The translations under genes and the position numbers were made by a program. DNA of 64,000 nucleotides from Chloroflexota bacterium (GTDB lineage Bacteria; Chloroflexota; Anaerolineae; Anaerolineales; Villigracilaceae): the NCBI GenBank assembly GCA_013388855.1, contig JACAEM010000019.1, positions 1-64,000 of the forward strand, given 5' to 3'. Positions 58,757 through 64,000 of the stretch are shown here, one piece after another. How positions within the stretch are numbered: position 1 is the first letter of the stretch; each line of letters opens with the position of its first letter. The notes beneath the pieces are model-generated. The model saw nothing but the letters and a program-made list of their open reading frames with translations. It searched no databases and was not told where the DNA came from.

Positions 58757-58829
58757 TGGACCCAGGGGGATTCGAACCCCCGACCTTCTCAATGCCATTG
58801 AGACGCGCTCCCAACTGCGCTATGGGCCC
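58757..58829 (-). tRNA. tRNA-Ala (GGC)
   Basis: Minus-strand cloverleaf. Acceptor GGGCCCA / TGGGTCC, D-arm GCGCAGTTGGGAGCGC, anticodon stem TCTCA/TGAGA with loop ATGGCAT (anticodon GGC), T-arm GGGGGTTCGAATCCCCC, discriminator A. CCA is not encoded. Confidence 0.96.
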
Positions 58830-58903
58830 AGGATAATTTTTGATTTCAGATTTACGATTTGGATTGCTCTCTTACAATCGTCAATCATAAATCGTCAAAT
58901 CTG

Positions 58904-58976
58904 TGGACCTGAGGGGATTCGAACCCCTGACCTCCTCAGTGCGATTGAGGCGCGCTCCCAACTGCGCTACAGGCCC
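58904..58976 (-). tRNA. tRNA-Ala (CGC)
   Basis: Minus-strand cloverleaf. Acceptor GGGCCTG / CAGGTCC with a G-U pair, D-arm GCGCAGTTGGGAGCGC, anticodon stem CCTCA/TGAGG with loop ATCGCAC (anticodon CGC), T-loop TTCGAAT, discriminator A. It is paired with the GGC tRNA 74 bp downstream, a likely duplication. Confidence 0.96.
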
Positions 58977-59083
58977 ATGAACAAGGCGAAGGACATTCTA
59001 CTTGAGGCATTAAGGGATGTCAAGCAACGATTCGACGGATTCGCTGTAAAATTGTCCCATCCTGTCCGTTTTGATGGTGCACT

Positions 59084-59791
59084 ATGACCGAACCCAGCCT
59101 CAGACCTGTTTACCGCATTATGGATTTACACGAATCAGATCGCCCGCGCGAACGGCTGGCATCTCTTGGTCCACAGGCTTTGACCAATGCCGAGTTAATT
59201 GCCATCCTCCTGAGGGTGGGGGTTAAGGGTGAGAACGCTGTCACGGTAGGACAGCGCCTGCTCAACACGTTCGGCGGTTTGACGGGACTGCATCGCGCGC
59301 CTTTCGTGGAACTCAAAAAACAACACGGGCTCGGCGACGCCAAAGCCGCCCAAATTAAAGCCGCCATCGAACTGGGACGACGCCTGACGCTGGAATCGCC
59401 CGAAGAACGCCCCGCCATCAACTCTCCCGCCGATGCCGCCGCGCTGGTTTCCTACGAAATGTCCGCGCTGGAGCAGGAGCACTTGCGGGTCATATTGCTC
59501 GATAGAAGAAATCGGGTTTTGGAAACGGTGGAGGTGTACAAGGGCTCGGTCAATTCTTCGCAGGTGCGCGTGGGGGAAATCTTCAGAGAGGCGATTCGCA
59601 AGAATGCCTCGGCGGTCATCGTCATCCACAACCATCCCAGCGGCGACCCGGCTCCCAGCCCGGATGATATCGTTGTGACGCGTGCCATCGTACAGGCGGG
59701 TAAACTATTGGACGTGGAAGTTCTGGATCATCTCGTCATTGGGCAGGGACGCTGGGTCTCGTTGAAGGAGAGAGGCTTGGGGTTCGCCTAA
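59084..59791 (+). CDS. radC: RadC-family JAB/MPN protein
   Basis: 235 residues. N-terminal helix-hairpin-helix-like region ([29 protein letters not shown]), then the JAB metalloprotease-like domain with the zinc motif [14 protein letters not shown] and Glu earlier. Family members are linked to DNA repair or competence, but the biochemical role is unsettled. Single gene after the tRNA pair. Confidence 0.93.
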   Translation: MTEPSLRPVYRIMDLHESDRPRERLASLGPQALTNAELIAILLRVGVKGENAVTVGQRLLNTFGGLTGLHRAPFVELKKQHGLGDAKAAQIKAAIELGRRLTLESPEERPAINSPADAAALVSYEMSALEQEHLRVILLDRRNRVLETVEVYKGSVNSSQVRVGEIFREAIRKNASAVIVIHNHPSGDPAPSPDDIVVTRAIVQAGKLLDVEVLDHLVIGQGRWVSLKERGLGFA

Positions 59792-59817
59792 CGTTTCAAC
59801 GCTCAAACATTGAAACG

Positions 59818-60129
59818 CTACAAACTCCTCCTCACCCCAAACTCACGAAACTCCCCCGTCGGGTTTTCCCACTCTACCTTTGACTCATCCACTCGCGAAG
59901 CGCGCGGGCCTTGTTTCATCACTTCGATGAAGCGTTCCACTTTGGCGCGCTCCCCCTCCGCCACAGCCTCGACCGCGTCATAGCCCACGTTCCTCACCCA
60001 GCCAGTCAGACCACCGATCTGCCGCGCGGAAAACTCCACATGGGCGCGGAAACCGACCCCCTGCACACGCCCTTTTACCCACACATGGGCGCGGGCGATG
60101 TCATTTTCGGACGAAGGTTTCGGGTCCAT
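59818..60129 (-). CDS. acyP: Acylphosphatase
   Basis: Hydrolyses acyl phosphates. 103 residues. The phosphate-binding loop GRVQGVGFR has the catalytic Arg, and GWVRNVGYDAVE has the catalytic Asn. It overlaps the end of the upstream peptidase gene by 29 bp, so the two are co-transcribed. Confidence 0.93.
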   Translation of the reverse strand: MDPKPSSENDIARAHVWVKGRVQGVGFRAHVEFSARQIGGLTGWVRNVGYDAVEAVAEGERAKVERFIEVMKQGPRASRVDESKVEWENPTGEFREFGVRRSL

Positions 60130-61402
60130 GAGGGTTTCCTTTCTTCCGGATTGTACTCAAGACAGCAATGAGCGGAATCAATAATATTAAACACAGCAGG
60201 ACCAGGTACGGCAACGCATCCTGCAACGGCGCTGCAGGGCTGTTCTGCCCCAGGGCGGACTCGCGCCAATCCTGTTCGAGTTGGGACAGTGGAACGCCGA
60301 AGGTACGTTCGGGTCCACTCTCGCAGTCCAAGCCGTCGGCGTAGGCGCTGGCAAGTCCCAGCAACCTTGCCTCGCCGTAGGTACGGAGCAGGTAATCGGT
60401 GAACGATCGGGATTCGGCATACGCCAGAAACGCCTCGCCATCAGCGGCTGGGAAGGAAGCGCACAGGTCGCTTAACGGGATCAACCGGTTCTGGCTGACC
60501 GCATCCATCAGCGCGAGGTCATAATCCGAACTTGGGTTGATCTCCGCCAGTGTTGCCACGCCCTCCCTCAACCAGACCGGAACATTGTTGTAACCCTCCG
60601 CCACGCTGCGATACAACATCACGTGCATGATCTCGTGAGGGATGCGCTGCTCCATCGAAATGACCTGCCCCGCGCCCGGTGTGACCACCGCAGTCACGAC
60701 CCCCAGCGCTGGATGTGCCTGCCCCGCCACCCACGACTCGCCGCCAGTTTCAAGTGTGGCGCGCAAATCGTCCTTGCTGGCATAGATGAAAACATCGACA
60801 GGCTGTGTGAGGTCAATCGGCACGATGCGGCCGATGGACTGCAGCCCTACCTGTGCGACGTCCATCGCCGCCTCGCCAAATTCCGCGTCACCGTCGTACC
60901 AGTGGACCACAATCGTCCCCGATTCGAGAGTCTGCCATGTGAAACGGTTATCGTCATATCGGACGTCATACGCGTCGCTCTGAATCGTGGTCCCGTCTGC
61001 CAGTGTGAATTCGTAATACCAGCTCAGGGTCGAGAACGGGCGCAATGGATTCTGCCGTACATCAAAACGATATTCGGCGCGTCCCTGCGGGTCGATCTGG
61101 ATGGGCTGTGCGTATGTCACGCCCTCCGTGTCGTTGAAGATGACGATGGATGCTTGCTGAATGGGGATCGAAGCCTTGATCCCGGCGAGAAAGGTGACTC
61201 CCACTCCATACTCTACCTCTGCCCGAACGTTTTCCAACTCGATTCCTGCCTGCGCCTGAACCTGGTTTACACGAACCAAGAGCAATGCCGCCATCACAAC
61301 CGGAAATAAAAGATTCAGGTTATTGTGAATCTTCGAAAAACAATCTCTGATAAAGAGGGGATGGTCTCGTTCCGCTCGCAATGACATATTCATCATTCCC
61401 AT
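60101..61402 (-). CDS. Membrane-anchored gluzincin metallopeptidase-like protein
   Basis: 433 residues from ATG 61402 (GGGGAGG 5 bp upstream). A hydrophobic signal segment (LLFPVVMAALLLV) follows an N-terminus of about 22 residues encoded by half of a dispersed repeat. The external domain has HEIMH (His256, Glu257, His260) and the third ligand Glu in VWLREGVATLAE, the pattern of peptidase MA-like proteins. A C-terminal TM helix (VLLCLILLIPLIAVL) and a basic end follow. Probably anchored with the active site outside. It overlaps acyP and starts directly at the AEC gene's stop. Confidence 0.85.
   Translation of the reverse strand: MGMMNMSLRAERDHPLFIRDCFSKIHNNLNLLFPVVMAALLLVRVNQVQAQAGIELENVRAEVEYGVGVTFLAGIKASIPIQQASIVIFNDTEGVTYAQPIQIDPQGRAEYRFDVRQNPLRPFSTLSWYYEFTLADGTTIQSDAYDVRYDDNRFTWQTLESGTIVVHWYDGDAEFGEAAMDVAQVGLQSIGRIVPIDLTQPVDVFIYASKDDLRATLETGGESWVAGQAHPALGVVTAVVTPGAGQVISMEQRIPHEIMHVMLYRSVAEGYNNVPVWLREGVATLAEINPSSDYDLALMDAVSQNRLIPLSDLCASFPAADGEAFLAYAESRSFTDYLLRTYGEARLLGLASAYADGLDCESGPERTFGVPLSQLEQDWRESALGQNSPAAPLQDALPYLVLLCLILLIPLIAVLSTIRKKGNPHGPETFVRK
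61339..61385. repeat. Half copy of the dispersed palindromic repeat (copy D)
   Basis: CAATCTCTGATA at the left and CTCGCAATGACA at the right match the arms of copies A-C. It lies within the first codons of the metallopeptidase gene and encodes SLRAERDHPLFIRDC. Confidence 0.6.
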
Positions 61403-61404
61403 CG

Positions 61405-62322
61405 TCACCTCCCCAAAAAGACAAGCAGCGGTGTGAGCGTGAGCGGGCTGAGCAGGGTGCTGACAAACACCACTGCGGTGACGAGTTTCGCATCGAGGTG
61501 ATATTCCGTCGCCAGCACCGTCGCGCTGACCATGCTGGGCATGGAGGCTTGCGTGATGCTTCCCTGACGGGCGAGTCCCTGCAGGTCAAACAGTGATGCG
61601 TAGATCAACGCTCCAACGGGCGCAACGAGCAGCCGCAGAGCCACACTCAACTGCAACGGCCGCAGGTTGTTCGAGAACTCCACGGTCGTCAATTGCAGAC
61701 CGAGCAGGACAAGCATGAGAGGAATGGTACCGCCTGCCGCCAGTTCCACCGCGCGTGTGATGGGTGTGGGAATCACGATCTCCCAGGTGTTGATGGCCAT
61801 GGCAAGCAACACCCCATACATCGTCGGCACTTTGAACAATCCCAGCGCGGCTTCCTTGAAGTTCATATGTCCCAGCGATGCAATCAACACGCCCAGCGTG
61901 TAGAACAATGCCGTCGTGGTCACAAAATAAATGCCCGCAAAGGGCAGGGCATCCTCTCCGAACGCGAACGAGACCAGCGGCAGACCATAATTGCCCGTGT
62001 TGGCAAACATGGTTGTGATCAGAATGGCGATCAACGCCGGGCGTTCGAATTTCAGGATGCGTCCGAAAAGATAGGCAAGCCCGCCCATGGTTAGGACGAT
62101 GCAGAGTGTGAAGGCAATCACCACAGCCGCATCCTTCAGGTCCAACCGATTCTTCGTCATCAGATCAAAGATGAGGACGGGGCTGAACACGTAAAACACC
62201 ACACGCCCCAGACTACGGGCATCAACGTGCAGGACCTTGCCCAGCGCAAAGCCCGCGCTGCCAAGCAGGATGATCGGGAGAATATTATTCGCAAATGTGG
62301 AGAAAAGCACCGAAAACGACAT
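61405..62322 (-). CDS. AEC-family membrane transporter
   Basis: 305 residues, about ten TM helices. The central NTGNYGLPL (helix with Asn-Gly) and GGTIPLMLVLLG motifs are characteristic of auxin-efflux-carrier family permeases, which move organic acids such as malate or other anions. Its stop codon overlaps the ribosome site of the next gene, so it heads the AEC, peptidase, acyP operon. Confidence 0.9.
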   Translation of the reverse strand: MSFSVLFSTFANNILPIILLGSAGFALGKVLHVDARSLGRVVFYVFSPVLIFDLMTKNRLDLKDAAVVIAFTLCIVLTMGGLAYLFGRILKFERPALIAILITTMFANTGNYGLPLVSFAFGEDALPFAGIYFVTTTALFYTLGVLIASLGHMNFKEAALGLFKVPTMYGVLLAMAINTWEIVIPTPITRAVELAAGGTIPLMLVLLGLQLTTVEFSNNLRPLQLSVALRLLVAPVGALIYASLFDLQGLARQGSITQASMPSMVSATVLATEYHLDAKLVTAVVFVSTLLSPLTLTPLLVFLGR

Positions 62323-62344
62323 GAAGTCTGCCTTTTTAACGTGG

Positions 62345-62379
62345 AAAAGTCACGGGGATTATAACGTCTCCGTGACTTT
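62345..62379 (-). terminator. Hairpin below the HEAT-repeat gene
   Basis: AAAGTCACGG / CCGTGACTTT stem with a 14-nt loop. On the minus strand it ends TTTT, so it can terminate the HEAT-repeat transcript. Its loop holds a TATAAT that may serve the AEC gene. Confidence 0.5.
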
Positions 62380-62394
62380 CATAAGCCAGATAGG

Positions 62395-62512
62395 ATGTCA
62401 TTGTGAGGGGAACAACTCCGGAGCCATCCCCATTATTTAGAGTAAATTTGTCAAGAAAATTAACCGTTTGAGAGGAGATCACTTCGGCGAATCGTTACCG
62501 CCTCGCAATGAT
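62395..62512. repeat. Dispersed palindromic repeat, copy C
   Basis: ATGTCATTGTGAGG at the left, CCTCGCAATGATAT at the right, inverted, with GAGATCACTTCGGCG inside. It sits 8 bp from the HEAT-repeat stop codon. Confidence 0.7.
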
Positions 62513-62519
62513 ATACAAA

Positions 62520-63506
62520 CTATTCTTCTTCATCATCAAGATCGGTCAAGTCTGCATCGGGGTCGAAAGCGAAAAGATCAAAGCGGTCAAGATCCTCGGT
62601 GAAAGCAAGATTATCAAGCGCGTCTTCGATATATTCGATCTGGTCATCGTCTTCGGTCTGGTCAAGGAGGTTTTCGAGGTAGGTGCGCACATCTTCGCCG
62701 CCAATCTGCGAGAGGGACCAGATTACTGCGCCGACAATCTCGTCGTTCTCCTCCTCTTCAAGTTGCTTGAGCAATACTGTTCGCGCAGACTTCAACTCGA
62801 GATTGCCTGCCGCTTCCACTGCGGCGCGACGGACATTGTCGTCGATGCTAACCAGTGAACGGAGGACATCCTCCTCCCAGCGGTCATCGGCAGAACGTCC
62901 CATTGCCACAAGGGCGCTTGCCTGCCAGGCAGGGTCTTCGCGATGGAAGGACGACTCGATCAAAGTGGCCACTTCGATACGGGAGGAATAGCCGAGGGAT
63001 TCCAAGGCAGTACGCCGGACGCGTCCATCATCTTCACCGCTGGCGGTGGCAAGCAGGACATCTTCGATCTTGTGATAGATGCTTTCAGAGATTTCTTCCA
63101 GTTCGCCCAGGTCGACGAATAGACCGAGGGCGTTCGCCGCTTCCACGCGGACGCCAATATCGGCATCCCGCTTGAGGATGTCGAGAAAGGTCGAGGCAAG
63201 GTTTGCATCCTCGCATTCGTTGAGTAAACGGATGGCGCGCGTGCGTACAGCCGGTTCGGGGTCGGTGAGGAGGGCGCGGGCAAAATCATCGAAGTTGACG
63301 AGGGTGTCCTCGTCCGCCAGGGTTTGCAGCCCTTCAAGCAGGGACAACTTCCGGCTGGGAGCGACGCGGGGCCATACATCCAGCAGGGTATTGAGTTCGA
63401 GCGTCCCAATATCCGAGAATTGTTGCAGGTAGCGGCGGGGAAAGTCTTTGCCGGTTGCGGTCAGGGCATCCAGAACGGATTGGAAGGAAACGGGGTTTGC
63501 GTTCAT
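62520..63506 (-). CDS. HEAT-repeat protein
   Basis: 328 residues. About seven alpha-helical HEAT/PBS-lyase-like units (DPEPAVRTRAIRLLNE, DADIGVRVEAANALG, DDGRVRRTALESLG, DNVRRAAVEAAGNLEL, EIVGAVIWSLSQIG, QIEYIEDALDNL), then a very acidic tail (DPDADLTDLDDEEE). A scaffold with no enzyme motif. It starts immediately after the site-2 protease stop (TAA then ATG). Confidence 0.88.
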   Translation of the reverse strand: MNANPVSFQSVLDALTATGKDFPRRYLQQFSDIGTLELNTLLDVWPRVAPSRKLSLLEGLQTLADEDTLVNFDDFARALLTDPEPAVRTRAIRLLNECEDANLASTFLDILKRDADIGVRVEAANALGLFVDLGELEEISESIYHKIEDVLLATASGEDDGRVRRTALESLGYSSRIEVATLIESSFHREDPAWQASALVAMGRSADDRWEEDVLRSLVSIDDNVRRAAVEAAGNLELKSARTVLLKQLEEEENDEIVGAVIWSLSQIGGEDVRTYLENLLDQTEDDDQIEYIEDALDNLAFTEDLDRFDLFAFDPDADLTDLDDEEE

Positions 63507-64000
63507 TTATGGAATGGTGAAGGAAACCGGGTTGACGAAGTCCATGACGTTGACATAGAGCATGAAAAGCAGCAATACCGCCATGCCCAGTCCGTGCACC
63601 AGGTTTTCGACTTGCGGCGAGACGCGACGGCGAAAGATGAGTTCGGGCAGAATGAAGATGATTCGCCCGCCGTCGAGCGCCGGGAACGGGAACAGGTTGA
63701 AGACGCCGAGACTGATGGAGAGCGACGCGACGAGGAGCAGGGTGCGCATCTGTTCAAAGGGGTTGGAGGTGGGCGAGGTGGAGGGTGTCTGGCTGGCTTC
63801 CACGTCGCTGGCGACGCTCTGCGACATGATGTCGTAGATGCCCTTCAACCCGATCAGCCGGGTCTGTTCTTCCGGCAGCGAGCCGCGGATCAACTGGGCG
63901 GGCAGGGAAATCAACATGCGGACGTTGTAATACGCGTACCGCGCCCCGTATTCCAGCGGTTGTAGGATGGACGTGGCGGGTACAAGCGGATTGCTCAAGT
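63507..64000 (-). CDS. Site-2 protease (M50), 3' part only
   Basis: The gene continues beyond the window edge; about 163 C-terminal residues are visible. NLFPFPALDGGRIIF is the second metal-site motif (NPxPxLDGG type), with ISLGVFNLF before it, and TM helices and the short Glu/Arg-rich segment follow. The N-terminal HExxH and PDZ parts lie outside. The apparent TTG start at 63998 is just an internal codon. Upstream of the HEAT-repeat gene in one operon. Confidence 0.85.
   Translation of the reverse strand, partial: LSNPLVPATSILQPLEYGARYAYYNVRMLISLPAQLIRGSLPEEQTRLIGLKGIYDIMSQSVASDVEASQTPSTSPTSNPFEQMRTLLLVASLSISLGVFNLFPFPALDGGRIIFILPELIFRRRVSPQVENLVHGLGMAVLLLFMLYVNVMDFVNPVSFTIP

Noticed and set aside
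58556-58798. Open frame overlapping the T-box leader and tRNA-Ala
   Set aside because: It lies wholly in structured RNA and has no coding support.

Overview
The window is an ordinary bacterial chromosome segment of roughly 55-58 % GC. It is most likely from a Chloroflexota member of the Anaerolineae type. This is an inference from gene content: menaquinol-type succinate dehydrogenase beside a Rieske/cytochrome b complex, many single-TM or lipid-anchored surface proteins with Pro/Thr-rich linkers, J-domain/VWA and beta-propeller kinases, a T-box before leuS, and several promoters whose -10 box sits 6-8 nt before the start codon (leaderless transcripts). There is no prophage, CRISPR array, rRNA or complete insertion sequence. 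Small palindromic repeats are scattered through it, some inside reading frames.

Layout. 0-6.4 kb: tRNA-Val, a sensor kinase, a DUF11 surface protein, a secreted repeat protein, a deoxynucleoside kinase, a DsbA-like oxidoreductase and a small membrane protein. 6.4-12.4 kb: a likely envelope redox-repair island with MsrQ, MsrP, a TlpA-like lipoprotein, a two-component system, a methionine-rich redoxin lipoprotein and a CcdA-like electron carrier. 12.4-18.4 kb: a diguanylate cyclase, a STAS protein, a coiled-coil membrane protein, a C39-like peptidase with SH3 domains, a Dam-type methylase next to a truncated nucleotidase, and a membrane protein. 18.7-24.9 kb: sdhCDAB diverging from the Rieske/cytochrome b/diheme operon, so that succinate oxidation and quinol oxidation lie side by side. 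24.9-33.9 kb: a frameshifted lipoprotein gene, an HD hydrolase, a nucleotidyltransferase-like protein, a second deoxynucleoside kinase, a DUF362 protein and a MarR-controlled heterodimeric ABC exporter.

34.3-43.4 kb is signalling. It holds a membrane TIR-SH3 protein, a NarL-type regulator, Hsp20, and a tight six-gene operon: Ser/Thr kinase with a beta-propeller, PP2C phosphatase, J-domain/VWA fusion, zinc-ribbon FHA protein, a small protein and an OmpR-type regulator. 43.4-49.1 kb holds a phosphoesterase, a ParB-like protein, a DapA-family aldolase and a Fur/Zur-znuACB metal-uptake operon with a near-perfect operator. 49.1-55.2 kb holds a second diguanylate cyclase, a rhodanese, two more STAS proteins, a membrane flavoreductase and a YprB-type nuclease. 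55.4-64 kb holds leuS with an H1-histone-like N-terminal tail and a T-box leader, two tRNA-Ala genes, radC, acylphosphatase, a membrane metallopeptidase, an AEC transporter, a HEAT-repeat protein and the 3' part of a site-2 protease gene cut by the window edge.

The two most unusual sets are (1) the MsrPQ, Met-rich redoxin and CcdA island, which looks like a periplasmic methionine-oxidation sponge and repair system, and (2) the kinase/PP2C/J-VWA/FHA operon, a compact phospho-signalling module resembling but not matching TerY-P triads.
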